A program made the position numbers and the translations under genes. From positions 1-56,325 of the IMG/VR virus record IMGVR_UViG_3300020187_000041: 56,325 nt of DNA. One strand, written 5' to 3'. This document shows positions 40,701-49,500 of the stretch, piece by piece. Source of the stretch: a virus. The notes under the pieces were generated by a model. That model ran no database searches and was not told where the DNA came from. It worked only from the letters and a program-made list of their open reading frames with translations. Within the stretch, counting starts at the first letter, position 1, and every line of letters starts with the position of its first letter.

Positions 40701-42153
40701 TACCGTCTGTTCCTATCGCACTTACATTTGAGTGATGGCCGGTTACGTCATCCATTTCAAAGAACCTGGAATTTCCTGCAAATGTGGTATTAACTGCTTT
40801 TGATTTTGCAATAATATTTGAGCCAAGTGTTAGTGGATATATATTATAATCTTGTGCATTTATCATTCTATCTTGTGAATAATATGCGCGTGGTGCAATT
40901 TGTCTCACACTCTCAAATGTCTCAGCCGAAAAGTTTTCGCTAAAGTCTCTGGTAGTTGACATTGTTAAAGTTAAATTATATGGTCGGTCATCAGCACCAA
41001 TATAAGGCACGATGATTGTGACGTTATCTATATCATTTGCATTAACCGAGAAATTTTGATTTTCTACTTGTCTAAACCATACTCTATAATTACCATATGC
41101 TGCATTACCAAACACACCATCGGGAAAATTAACTTTTATGCTGTTGTCAACATTCGTAGTAATACTAGCAATTTCACCTGATCCATTTTTAATAGTATTA
41201 TATATCGCAGATTCTTTACTTTGATTGTCAATCAACGAAACAGTTGAAAAATATCTTCCATTGCTATCTACTTTCTGTAACCAAACATCACTATTTGATA
41301 TATTAATATTATTAATATTTTTTATTACATTTGACAATTTAACATTGTATGTGAAATCTTGGAATTTTAATTCTCCTGCCTTACTATATACAAAAAATCC
41401 AGTTCTGTCACTTGCTGGTCCTAAATTATCGTTGCGATTGACAATTGTAAAATTACTCGATGCCATAGGTTCTGATTCTACAATTGAATCATCAATTATT
41501 TCTACCTTAGTAGTTTCAAATAAACGGGTTGCACCCGAAACATTTGATGTGAAAGGATATGAGACTGATTTGCCATTAGGATTTTCATTGACTTCGTATA
41601 TATTATTTTCTATACCGAGTATATCAATTTTTGCAATAGGATCTAAAATCTTAGAATTTTTAGATAGTGCAGAATCCAAAACTGTAATGAATTTTTCATA
41701 CCAGTCTGTGTCATTTGCATCATTCCAATTAATAGTGGTATTAGAAAGTGAATCTCCAGCATTATCAAATACATCTTGATTCGTAGTGACGCTTGTAATT
41801 TTCATAAAACCACGTGCATTGATCGGTCGTGTTTTTAAGTAGCCAAGATTCTTGGCCATTCTCAGTACAGATTCTTTACGCTCTGCCGTATCCAAGAAAT
41901 TTTCTCTTGTATTCATATCAAGTCTGAAAGCCAATGAGTGTCCTAAATATGCAACCAAATCTAAGATTGCAATAAATTCTGAACTTGCTATAAAATCATT
42001 AAATTTTGAAGGATATGTTGTTTTAACGTAAGAAAGTAATGCTTCTCTAATAGTGTCAAAATCATATGCTTTCAAACTAATATTACTGTATGCAGTGTAA
42101 ACCGCACTCCAACTTTCACTAGCGAATAAGTTATCAACTCTTTCTTGGCCCAT
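37759..42153 (-). CDS. gp6: Baseplate wedge protein gp6-like
   Basis: T4 gp6 forms the inner ring that joins the baseplate wedges. The N-terminal part here (YDFDTIREALLSYVKTTYPS, then FIAILDLVAYLGHSLAFRLD, then REN then AERKESVLRMAKNLGY) is the signature helical domain of gp6/J-like proteins. The central region carries QIAPRAYYSQDRMINAQDYN followed by SKAVNTTFAGNSRFFEMDDV at about 445-470, the strongly conserved gp6 core. The C-terminal end has LGSFAAAENQAVFKVVKKS and DNWDFGETFYFSELAAYVHR. The 1464 residues are more than twice T4 gp6 (660); the extra length lies mainly in a beta-rich insertion (about 700-1150) with Asp/Asn/Thr-rich strands. It directly follows gp25 (one base gap). Confidence 0.9.
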   Translation of the reverse strand: MGQERVDNLFASESWSAVYTAYSNISLKAYDFDTIREALLSYVKTTYPSKFNDFIASSEFIAILDLVAYLGHSLAFRLDMNTRENFLDTAERKESVLRMAKNLGYLKTRPINARGFMKITSVTTNQDVFDNAGDSLSNTTINWNDANDTDWYEKFITVLDSALSKNSKILDPIAKIDILGIENNIYEVNENPNGKSVSYPFTSNVSGATRLFETTKVEIIDDSIVESEPMASSNFTIVNRNDNLGPASDRTGFFVYSKAGELKFQDFTYNVKLSNVIKNINNINISNSDVWLQKVDSNGRYFSTVSLIDNQSKESAIYNTIKNGSGEIASITTNVDNSIKVNFPDGVFGNAAYGNYRVWFRQVENQNFSVNANDIDNVTIIVPYIGADDRPYNLTLTMSTTRDFSENFSAETFESVRQIAPRAYYSQDRMINAQDYNIYPLTLGSNIIAKSKAVNTTFAGNSRFFEMDDVTGHHSNVSAIGTDGSIFLEDDNITMSLSFNRENNQIDNFIRNKITEVIKHPSLINLYYCENMYNPNSVITDPNLNFNTRSTNKSIIDVSSSVNYNTTYIYPGDHILVNSGNENTKTWTTVSNIESSVAGSAMDSYFIEYLIPENSGEIDRIVRGYRTRLEDSEINNIKINKIEDLSVQTFTLMYESGTTTNVWGWRLHDELVDPPLVEGTDVFITFTYVPGIRENEAAYTARFTGKKIVFDSTKQIKFHYNNNKFVVNNETNLAERDRLFLKYYSTTKNLEDTYEETQTIHVGTGDIINIVETDDTATFDIKWKDTPGAVITNTFVDTNDCLEVVENLHTLISPGGSSYDITPDESTTIGISPTYTVAYTVDNLSSKLSTESFNDDISINSIDPNSPVVSAGASVVSFGVASISNSAASNTASTVYSSTYTDSQLVLDGFKGEVSDTYFNIAANNGNFAWVDESELPTGKTRYNATNSDFGVQTEFFTQFDGSNTYQFIFDDMSSTGFSIQNENNDGLDPDSPDLDIYWKQYAFAEINFTAPNVAPDNFTLQDSDGIDIDLKHCEIITTDIDTYKILFWTVDPTNGGTDNTITVNNIGGTSTLSEFKVQLTRMVRCIKTDRVSSYADAETYIVDKYITPAGYVDYSKVKLSSTDITRNPHGMLEVLSNQDVYSEAADDLGDISVVNFSHIVLETYTDQNNNILYERISDTVIAYNESQNDRIPPTASLRFFISGVDVTLNDGIWQEKTANGWEILPTDRYQLVDPDNKDKIIYNGVTYRILKGRSYVEDKFMTFRWDHYADIDKRIDPGTSNIIDLYILSSDYVRRVNTWINGGFSDIIPSEPTNYELKKIMQGIEPKASISDHISYIPVKFKYLFGSFAAAENQAVFKVVKKSGTSYSDSEIKTAVANAVNTFFDIDNWDFGETFYFSELAAYVHRTLPNYVSSIIITPKYQTGEFSNLLSISSEPTEIFLSLTSSADVKIISSIVAAELLGE

Positions 42154-42154
42154 G

Positions 42155-42526
42155 TTATTCTCTTTCTAAATTCAATGTTAGTTCAACTTTTTCGTTTGTA
42201 GGTATTATTGAAACCGATAGTTGAATATCAATAGTATGATTGGTATCTGTTATATTTAAAACTTCAAGACGCACACGTGGATCACCATCTATTATATAAT
42301 TTATATCTTTTCTGATTAAATCTTTCAACTCAGGTGTAAGTGGTTCAAATATTAAATCATGTATTATGCTACCGTAAGTAGGCATCATTATACGTTCACC
42401 TTTGCGTGTCATAAGATTATTCATCAAATCTTCAATAATCAAATCCTTACCGTAAAGATTATGATTTATTGCGTTTTTGTTCTTGGTACTAAATCCTGAA
42501 AATCTAATCTGCATCATGTCTCTCAT
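42155..42526 (-). CDS. gp25: Baseplate wedge protein gp25-like
   Basis: gp25 is the small lysozyme-inhibitor-like wedge protein that primes sheath assembly. The 123-residue product has GKDLIIEDLMNNLMTRKGER, MMPTYGSIIHDLIFEPLTPE, IRKDINYIIDGDPRVRLEVL and a C-terminal strand pair (HTIDIQLSVSIIPTNEKVEL). This order (TRKGER-x5-P-x-(Y/F)G-(S/C)-x(I/L)-x-(D/Q)L(I/L)FE) is the family signature. It is the first gene after the late box at 42548-42555 and precedes gp6, as in T4-like genomes. The start is uncertain among ATGs at 42526, 42517 and 42514, since GAGAG lies just inside the frame. Confidence 0.93.
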   Translation of the reverse strand: MRDMMQIRFSGFSTKNKNAINHNLYGKDLIIEDLMNNLMTRKGERIMMPTYGSIIHDLIFEPLTPELKDLIRKDINYIIDGDPRVRLEVLNITDTNHTIDIQLSVSIIPTNEKVELTLNLERE

Positions 42527-42547
42527 TCTTAAACTTTTTATTAAGAG

Positions 42548-42555
42548 TATTTATC
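42548..42555 (-). promoter_or_regulatory. T4-type late promoter for the gp25-gp6 operon
   Basis: GATAAATA on the minus strand, 22 bases upstream of the gp25 ATG. The surrounding bases (AGTATTTATC then GTATTAACT on the plus strand) closely resemble those at the gp48 late promoter (52860-52881), so the two control regions are related. Confidence 0.7.
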
Positions 42556-42588
42556 ATCGTATTAACTTCGTACATTTGAAAATACCAC

Positions 42589-42617
42589 TTGACAATCGTA
42601 TATTTTTGATGTATTAT
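42589..42617 (+). promoter_or_regulatory. Sigma-70 promoter for the clpP operon
   Basis: TTGACA (42589-42594), a 17-base spacer and TATTAT (42612-42617) form a near-consensus promoter. Transcription should start near 42624. This rules out the ATG at 42622 as a start for the small gene and supports the one at 42640. Confidence 0.8.
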
Positions 42618-42639
42618 AGATATGTTGGGAGTAAAAACT

Positions 42640-42843
42640 ATGGATGATGATCCAAAGATAATAAAACTAGAACCTTTTCAGAAAAGTAATGGAGTATTGT
42701 CAATGCAAATGATAACTACAGTAGAAATGTTTCAGTTAGAAATAAATGAACTTCAGAAAAATTTGTATGCTGCATATGACCGAATTACCGAACTGAAAGA
42801 AGAAATACGAAAACTTGAATCTTCAAAAACAAATAAGGAATAA
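42640..42843 (+). CDS. Coiled-coil peptide upstream of ClpP (67 residues)
   Basis: With the start at 42640 (GGGAG eight bases upstream) the product is MDDDPKIIKLEPFQKSNGVL at the N-terminus, followed by one long amphipathic helix (VEMFQLEINELQKNLYAAYD then RITELKEEIRKLESS). Leu/Ile/Val heptads suggest a dimeric or trimeric coiled coil. An earlier ATG at 42622 would lie at the transcription start and was rejected. Three bases separate it from clpP, so the two are one operon. No family is recognised. The pairing suggests a role linked to the protease, for example as an adaptor or substrate tag, but that is only context. Confidence 0.7.
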   Translation: MDDDPKIIKLEPFQKSNGVLSMQMITTVEMFQLEINELQKNLYAAYDRITELKEEIRKLESSKTNKE

Positions 42844-42846
42844 TTA

Positions 42847-43446
42847 ATGCCAACTCTAGTACCAATGGTTGTAGACCAATCTGCTAATGGTGAACGAAGT
42901 TATGATATCTTCTCTCGGCTTCTTAAAGAACGTGTTATATTTTTAACTGGTGAAGTCAATGACTACCAAGCAGATTTACTATGTGCACAATTTCTATTTT
43001 TAGAAAGTGAAAATCCAGAAAAAGATATCCATTTTTATATTAACTCTCCGGGTGGCGCAGTAACCGCTGGTATGGCAATATATGATACTATGCAATTTAT
43101 TAAGCCAGATGTCAGTACGACTGTAATGGGACAAGCATGTTCTATGGGATCACTATTGGCAACTGCTGGTGCAGCAGGAAAACGATATATTTTACCAAAT
43201 GCCAGGCATATGATTCATCAGCCAAGCGGTGGTGCTGGCGGTCAAGCAACTGATATGGAAATTCAAGTTAAAGAAATCTTAAAGATGAAAAGGTCACTAA
43301 CAGAAATTTATGTTAAACATAATAGTGCTAACAAAACACTAGATGATATGCTTGCAGCAATGGAACGTGACAACTTTATGAATCCAACTGAAGCTCTTAA
43401 CTTTGGCTTAGTAGATGAAGTTATTACGCATCGTCCTGAACTTTAA
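42847..43446 (+). CDS. clpP: ClpP-family ATP-dependent protease subunit
   Basis: ClpP forms a 14-subunit barrel that degrades proteins fed by ClpX or ClpA. The 199-residue protein is full length and keeps the whole catalytic triad. Ser99 lies in [10 protein letters not shown], His124 in [12 protein letters not shown] and Asp175 in [11 protein letters not shown], with spacing nearly equal to the Escherichia coli enzyme (97, 122, 171). [20 protein letters not shown] is the oxyanion-side strand, and the handle region is standard. The N-terminal axial-loop segment ([20 protein letters not shown]) is also kept. No unfoldase is visible in the window, so it would rely on host ClpX/ClpA or mix with host ClpP. 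The TAA overlaps the stop of the convergent gene. Confidence 0.95.
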   Translation: MPTLVPMVVDQSANGERSYDIFSRLLKERVIFLTGEVNDYQADLLCAQFLFLESENPEKDIHFYINSPGGAVTAGMAIYDTMQFIKPDVSTTVMGQACSMGSLLATAGAAGKRYILPNARHMIHQPSGGAGGQATDMEIQVKEILKMKRSLTEIYVKHNSANKTLDDMLAAMERDNFMNPTEALNFGLVDEVITHRPEL

Positions 43447-44084
43447 CTAAATCCAGGCACATAACTCCACATTTTGGCAGTTTCAATTCTTAAAGCGGCA
43501 AGTCGGTCATCGACTCTGCCGTTTTCTCTTTTTATACTTGTTTGTATTTCATCAGTAATATCATACCATTGTCTGTTGTTAATGAGTTTAATGATAGGAC
43601 TATTTTCTATCTCACTTACACCTTCATAATAAAAATAATGAATGAGTGCATCATATTGTGGCTGACCTAATGGTTCATGAACAAATTTTTCTAAAACATT
43701 ACCAATTGCTCTTAATTGTTTCTCAAGTATTAGTTGTGCTGATGCAATTGTTATCTTTGCAGTTTCAATTGAAATACGTTGAGAAGCAACAGTTATATAA
43801 CCATATTTAATCTCAACATCTGGAATTTCATAGTTATAGCCTATAATATTTCTGCCATTTATTGTCAGTGACGGAATAGTATCCTTTATAATACTATTTT
43901 TACTCAAATTAGAAAAAACCAATTGATTTACTGGAAAGGATATTACATTAGTGTAGGATAGGGTATATGTTGGCATTGAATTAACGTCATATCCTGTTCC
44001 TAAATATGTACCGTATGGAGTAATAACATGCAATGGCAACTGTATATAATTTAAAAGTGATCCTTTTTTCTTATCATAAATCAT
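43443..44084 (-). CDS. Lysozyme-like-fold baseplate protein, probably without activity
   Basis: The start at 44084 has AGGAG eight bases upstream; a longer frame to 44129 lies inside the upstream gene. The 213-residue product has a beta-rich N-terminal half ([20 protein letters not shown] on). The C-terminal half resembles the C-terminal lobe of phage lysozymes (GH24): [20 protein letters not shown] then [20 protein letters not shown] then RQWYDIT and [13 protein letters not shown]. The catalytic Glu-8-Asp-5-Thr of GH24, normally just after the first helix, is not present in this order, so it is probably structural or inactive. It follows the gp5-like spike gene, where T4 has its lysozyme domain fused to gp5. 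Confidence 0.6.
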   Translation of the reverse strand: MIYDKKKGSLLNYIQLPLHVITPYGTYLGTGYDVNSMPTYTLSYTNVISFPVNQLVFSNLSKNSIIKDTIPSLTINGRNIIGYNYEIPDVEIKYGYITVASQRISIETAKITIASAQLILEKQLRAIGNVLEKFVHEPLGQPQYDALIHYFYYEGVSEIENSPIIKLINNRQWYDITDEIQTSIKRENGRVDDRLAALRIETAKMWSYVPGFS

Positions 44085-44085
44085 T

Positions 44086-46398
44086 TTATGCTCTCCTAGT
44101 AGGAGGCGAATATTTCCAACCGCCTTCATCTCTTGCCTGTTTCAGCCAACCAGGCGCACTTCTCCAACTATGTGTCTTGCCCCACATACCCTGATCATTT
44201 CTATATGTTGCGATATCAACATGTACGCCAACACCACCCATATATCCCTCTCCTGCACCTACCGCATTTGCTCCAGCAAGAAAACATTCTCTTGCAAATT
44301 TTTTCATAATTCCAGTATCTCTTCGCACTGATAATTTTCCACTTTCTTTGTCAGCCGATGATTTATATAACCAAACATCTGCAGCAAATCCATTATCGTG
44401 ACCTGTGCCGCCAGTTCTTCTAGTACCTCTACCCTCCTGATCTTGACCACCAGAAAATATAACTAATTCAACCCCTGTTGCTTTTGCTGCTGTTTCTAGT
44501 ATAGAAAATAGTTTTGGTTGAATTGGTTTATTTCGTATCTGCCCAGAGAAGTTAGCCGAGTAAGTTACTGTTCCTGTACCACCAGCCACTTGTTCCTCTA
44601 TACTTTGATCATTAATTTGTTGTTGTTCGGCTGTAGAATCTGCAGAATTTGCGCCTGCACTATTTAAATTAGGCTTCGTAGCAGGTATTTGTCCGCCATT
44701 TGCACTTCCAGTTGCACCTGAACCCGAACTTGTATTAGCAGGAGCAGGTTTTCTACGCATCATTGGTTCATGCGATACCATAGTTGACATGATACTTTCA
44801 TCTATTTTAGAACTTTCTAGGTTTTGTATATCATTGTGTGACACTGTACTAAGTCCAGGTGATTTTGCTGCTTGTGGTCCATTCAAATGTAGAATACCTC
44901 CCGTCGAAACATACATATTACTTCCTACTTTTATATGATTACTGCCAGCACTATCATAAAACTGCGAACCTTCACTTTTTATATGTGTTTGATTTCCACT
45001 GTTAACAGCAAAATTATTACCAGATTTTATGTTTATTTTTTCGCCTGATTCTATATTAATATTTTGGTCTGCGCGTAAGTTGAAATCCTTTTCCGTGCGC
45101 ATACTTAATGATCCTTGTGCATATATCATTACTTCGCCAGACGGTCCAATTTCTATAAATCCTGACCCCGTACTATTAACCATATAGATTAAATCATTTG
45201 TTCCATCTAATATAATACTTGCACCTGAACCTGTTTGTAATCTTATTTGATTAGGATGAATAAATCCATCATCATCAACACTGCCATCATCCATAGTAAG
45301 TGCGGTTGAACCGGGAGTTTTAATACCATATACAGTATTAGGTTTTGGGTTATCATAATTTGCATTTCTCAAAGGCGAAGCAGTTGTTTGTCCTCTAACA
45401 CTATCGGAATAAATTCCTTGAGCCGCAAGATTTATATTTCTAGGATGATTTTCTGGTATTTGATCAAAAGTTCGGGTATCAGAATTTACATCATTATTTG
45501 CAGAATTTGCCTGATTTCTACCTGTTTTCACTTCGTCTTCCGGTTTTTCACCTCCTGGAATAACGGGTATTTGTCCTGAACCCTTACTATCACTAGTCGA
45601 ACTAATACTTGATCTTTTATTTACCTCTGCCGCCACCTGTTCTGCACCTTTACTATTACTAGTCGAACTGGTACTAGATGGCGATTTTGTTTCTATTCCT
45701 GCTATTGGTCCTTGTGCATAGGCAAGATCATTATAGTATGCTTCTGATTTAACAACTTCTTCAGTAACTGGAACAACAGAAACTTGATTTGCGCCTTTAC
45801 TATCACTTGTTGAACTATTGGAAGATAATCCACTGTCATTTTTATCGGTAGCAACATCCCATGTACGTTGATCCATACTAACATTTTCAGGTGCGTTATC
45901 ATCATATGATATAACATCACGTTGTGCGGCAGTGAGTTCCGTGGGATTAATTTTTCCACTAGGCTTGTCTTTAAAAACGCCCTCGCCTTGTCCAGTTCCA
46001 TCTACTTTTGCTTGTCCCGATGTACCACCTGCTGCAATATCAGGTACTTCTTGTGCCACCGCAAACCAGTATCCTTCACTTAATTCTCCATTATCAGCAA
46101 AGAATACTAGAATCGTAACTCCTATACTTGGAGGTACTGCATGGAATCCATAACTACCAGATGAATTAGAACCGCCAAATGGAGATGCATATTGAAAAAA
46201 CACAGGTCTTTCTTTATTTCCACCCAATTTAGGAACATAAGCAGCAATTCTACCTCTGCCTTCCGGATCTGGCTTTCCTGCAACGGTTATTGCATGGTAT
46301 ATACCGCTTTGAATATTATTCATCACGGGACTTAAATTAGAAAGATTGTCCTTCTTTAAAGCACCTGATAAATCGTTTTTGTTGTCATCGCTATACAT
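44086..46398 (-). CDS. gp5: gp5-like baseplate spike with M15-type peptidase domain
   Basis: Residues about 34-125 form an OB-fold of the gp5/VgrG type (GIYHAITVAGKPDPEGRGRI, then GVTILVFFADNGELSEGYWF). A long disordered linker with three SSTSDSKG-type repeats follows. Residues about 375-510 are a beta-helix with alternating short strands (GEVMIYAQGSLSMRTEKDFN, then LRADQNINIESGEKINIKSG), the needle of the tail tip. The C-terminus (about 625-760) is not T4 lysozyme but an M15 peptidase-like domain: HDNGFAAD gives His667 and Asp674 and GVHVDI gives His726, the zinc ligands of D-Ala-D-Ala peptidases. It probably pierces the outer membrane and cleaves peptidoglycan cross-links. It overlaps the downstream frame near 44086. 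Confidence 0.85.
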   Translation of the reverse strand: MYSDDNKNDLSGALKKDNLSNLSPVMNNIQSGIYHAITVAGKPDPEGRGRIAAYVPKLGGNKERPVFFQYASPFGGSNSSGSYGFHAVPPSIGVTILVFFADNGELSEGYWFAVAQEVPDIAAGGTSGQAKVDGTGQGEGVFKDKPSGKINPTELTAAQRDVISYDDNAPENVSMDQRTWDVATDKNDSGLSSNSSTSDSKGANQVSVVPVTEEVVKSEAYYNDLAYAQGPIAGIETKSPSSTSSTSNSKGAEQVAAEVNKRSSISSTSDSKGSGQIPVIPGGEKPEDEVKTGRNQANSANNDVNSDTRTFDQIPENHPRNINLAAQGIYSDSVRGQTTASPLRNANYDNPKPNTVYGIKTPGSTALTMDDGSVDDDGFIHPNQIRLQTGSGASIILDGTNDLIYMVNSTGSGFIEIGPSGEVMIYAQGSLSMRTEKDFNLRADQNINIESGEKINIKSGNNFAVNSGNQTHIKSEGSQFYDSAGSNHIKVGSNMYVSTGGILHLNGPQAAKSPGLSTVSHNDIQNLESSKIDESIMSTMVSHEPMMRRKPAPANTSSGSGATGSANGGQIPATKPNLNSAGANSADSTAEQQQINDQSIEEQVAGGTGTVTYSANFSGQIRNKPIQPKLFSILETAAKATGVELVIFSGGQDQEGRGTRRTGGTGHDNGFAADVWLYKSSADKESGKLSVRRDTGIMKKFARECFLAGANAVGAGEGYMGGVGVHVDIATYRNDQGMWGKTHSWRSAPGWLKQARDEGGWKYSPPTRRA
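45570..45822 (-). repeat. Three copies of a Ser-rich linker repeat in the spike gene
   Basis: Near-identical units of about 35 bases start near 45575, 45640 and 45787 and encode SSTSDSKGANQ, SSTSNSKGAEQ and SSTSDSKGSGQ. They lie in the disordered linker between the OB-fold and the needle. Copy number could vary by recombination. Confidence 0.7.
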
Positions 46399-46400
46399 TT

Positions 46401-46478
46401 TTACTCTTCGCCTTCAATAATTATAAACGGGTTAATACGAATTCTCATTTTCGTCTTTGTGTTTTTATTTTCTAACAT
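46401..46478 (-). CDS. Possible 25-residue leader peptide before the spike gene
   Basis: The 137-base gap upstream of the gp5-like gene holds one frame with ATG at 46478 and TAA at 46403-46401. It encodes a basic then acidic peptide (MLENKNTKTKMRIRINPFII, ending EGEE). Its last codons contain the GAAGAG that serves the spike gene. No strong ribosome-binding site of its own is visible. The rest of the gap holds two copies of TTTCTAACATTT and no clear promoter. Confidence 0.25.
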   Translation of the reverse strand: MLENKNTKTKMRIRINPFIIIEGEE

Positions 46479-46535
46479 TTATTTTACTTTCTAACATTTG
46501 ATGTCATACCTTATATAATAAAGAAATATTACTTA

Positions 46536-49500
46536 TTATTCCGCTTTTATCCAGCGGAATCCATTCCAATCTGATCCGAATGTTTTATTATAATAATCAA
46601 TCATAGTTTTTGATGCCGTATTGGTTACGAGATCGCTTTCAATTAAACTTTTTTCAAGCGCAGAGCCTGCATATATTTTCTGGTTTCCTACCATACTAAA
46701 AAATCTAGAATCTTTATAGACACGGGTGGGAGACTCTGCAAGTGGCTGTGTTGGATCAGTGATTATAAATTCTTTCCATGTCTCGTAATCAGTCGCACTC
46801 TGAGTCCTAGTCCCAATTAAGGGATAACTATCAGCAATTTTTTGTTTTGTGCTTTCTAGAAACTGTCTTGTAAGAATAGTTGTTGACGATGTATCTACAA
46901 CATCTCCTTCTAATACATTTGGCGAAAAGGGTATATTATATACAGATGCAAGATCAGTATTAGTAAATCCGGTAACCACAGTAACTGAATCACCATTCGG
47001 CGTAACTGCTTTTGTAATTGTCATACCATCACTAGTAAACAGATTCTTCATTACTGCATTTGCAGATTCATACTGTGCAAGATGTTCCTCTGTAAAATCT
47101 TCCACTGGTATGTCAGTAATTGCATTAATAGGTAAAACATAACCAGCCGATGGACTGGTAGGCATAGACTCTGAGTCTAGATCAACCACAATTGATCCAT
47201 CTGGATTAACTCTTATTCTTTCAGCAGTAAACTCATTTGGTGAATATGAAAGAGAAGCAACATCATTTTGCGCCCCATACCTTGTATCTACTAGAACCTG
47301 CGCCTCTGTATCATTCCAACTCCATTCACTGTCACCGCCTGATAATCTGTCATTGTATACTCTAATTGATTTGTCCAATTCATTATTAATTTTAAGTAGT
47401 TTCGCCTCATTCCGAATGGGATCCAATTGTGCAACTTCATCAATTTCATCATATGCATCACTCAAATTATTATAATGTCTTTTTTCATCCACTGACAAAT
47501 CATTGTAACTGCCACCTACTTCTGCAATCATCTGGGTTTGTGCGTCTTGTATTCTCGCTTGCATTATTGCTTCTCTAGGTGTTTTCATTGGAGTATTGAT
47601 AATTTTTTCTGCGGTCACGGGCGGATCGGCAGGAAGTGTTGACACAGTGTACGGATTATCTATTTCGTTTAATAGTTTTACTTGATCAGGAGGAAGCGTA
47701 TCTAAATATTTTCTTACCTTTATTCCATTACGAGTGTCTGCTACCTCTTTATATCCATCAACTACATCATCTGGTAAATCCAGAGATTCTAATTGTTCTA
47801 TATTATAATCAACTACGGGAGGTCTAGGATCAGTATATACTTCAGTAGATTCTATTGGTAATAAGCCTCCTAACATTAAATTAGAAGTTTCTATACGAAG
47901 TGAAGATGGTATATCGGCATTGGGAGACATATCAACCGTTGGAGTCATTAAAGTTTTAGTTGGTGTTTCGATTAATTCATCGACACTTAAAGAATTCATA
48001 CCTTCAATTGTCTGTATTTCAGTCATAATATTTGAAACGTCAACGTCACTAATATTATTAGGTGGTATTACTTCAGTTGTATTATCTGCATATACTTTTG
48101 TGTTTAAAAATGCCACTAATTCAGGTGAAACTATTTCTCCATTATCTACTTGTTGTTGTAAAAAATCACTTGCATCTTCTGTGTTTCCATATTTATTTCT
48201 TATATCATTCTTAATTTTTTCAACTGCCGTGGCCGCTTCTGGTGATCCAAATGCTGCAGCCATTTCTGCTTCATTCATCAGTGCAGCAAGTCTATTCACA
48301 TCTGATGCATGTGGTGTGGCATATGAGAATATAAAATTATGTGCATCCTTTGCTAAACTTCCATGTATATGTCTGAAAGAATTTTTGGCAACTGTTCTAG
48401 GATCAATAGCACCATCGCGCCCAAGTGCATCAGTTATATCCGAAGGTATTCCTGCAACATCAGCCAAATCCTGAAATTCATTGGGTATTGATGCGACTAG
48501 ATTATTAGCAACACCTGCAAATTCGCCAAGTGTTTCGTCACCAAAGTTTATATTTCTGAAGGCATTTATGGCACTACCACCAAATTCACCAAGTGGATCA
48601 GAACCGAAGAGTGAATCCCCAAAGGAATTTATACCACTGCCATCAGCACCTGCAAATTCACCAAGTGGATCAGAACCGAAGGATGAATCTCCAAAGGGAT
48701 TTATGCCATTACTGCCGCCGGGTCCATTGCCGGATCCACCAATAACATTATTTCCTCCACCTGTTTCAACACGTTTAAAATTATCTGGTATAGGCAGGCG
48801 TACACAGTTTAATTGTTGAGTGAATTGTCCTTGTGCAAATGTATTAATAACACTCTTTACAGAATACAAAAATATATCCAAATTATCAATTTTTATATTA
48901 TCAAAATCATCTACTCCATCTGCTTTATTAACTACCAACAATAAATAATTTGTTCCGTTGACATTTGTAACGATAGATTTATGTGCGTCCGATGTGTTAT
49001 CCTTGCCAACTATTTGTTTTTTTACATCTTCAGTTATATAAAATTCCATCCAAAAAGGATCACCTTTAATAGTCATAGATAGATTTGCCATACTTAAATC
49101 ACCATTCAATGATTCAAATAATTTACTTCTTGCAAGTTCTATATTTTCCAAGTCAGTAGATTTAAACGTTGATACTGATTTTTTCCCTCTCATCATTGGT
49201 ATTATATTATTCATAAAATTAATACTGTTTAATTGCATTGCATCCATTAAGTCGGAAAATTCTGCATCTGTTAATTTTTTAAAAATATCACCATCTTCTT
49301 TTAATTCTTCTGCCAATACAAGTCCTGTAGGATCACCCAATAATTTTGCACGTGTACTTGCATTGTTAGAATTAAATCCCGCAAAACGCCCTGCGAGACT
49401 TGCTCCAACTTGTTCTGCAATCGTTCTATCGTCCGAACCTATTTTAAGTGTTAAATCACTTATTGATGATGCTGTTTCACTTAATTCGTCAGAAATATTA

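Noticed and set aside
42622-42639. ATG at 42622 as start of the small coiled-coil gene
   Set aside because: It lies at the predicted transcription start, directly after the -10 box, so it would have no ribosome-binding site. The ATG at 42640 has GGGAG.
44085-44129. Upstream extension of the lysozyme-like gene
   Set aside because: AGGAG at the right distance marks the ATG at 44084.
47920-48474. A 184-codon plus-strand frame inside the giant tail gene
   Set aside because: It is antisense to a well-formed protein and rich in Ser/Leu without motifs.
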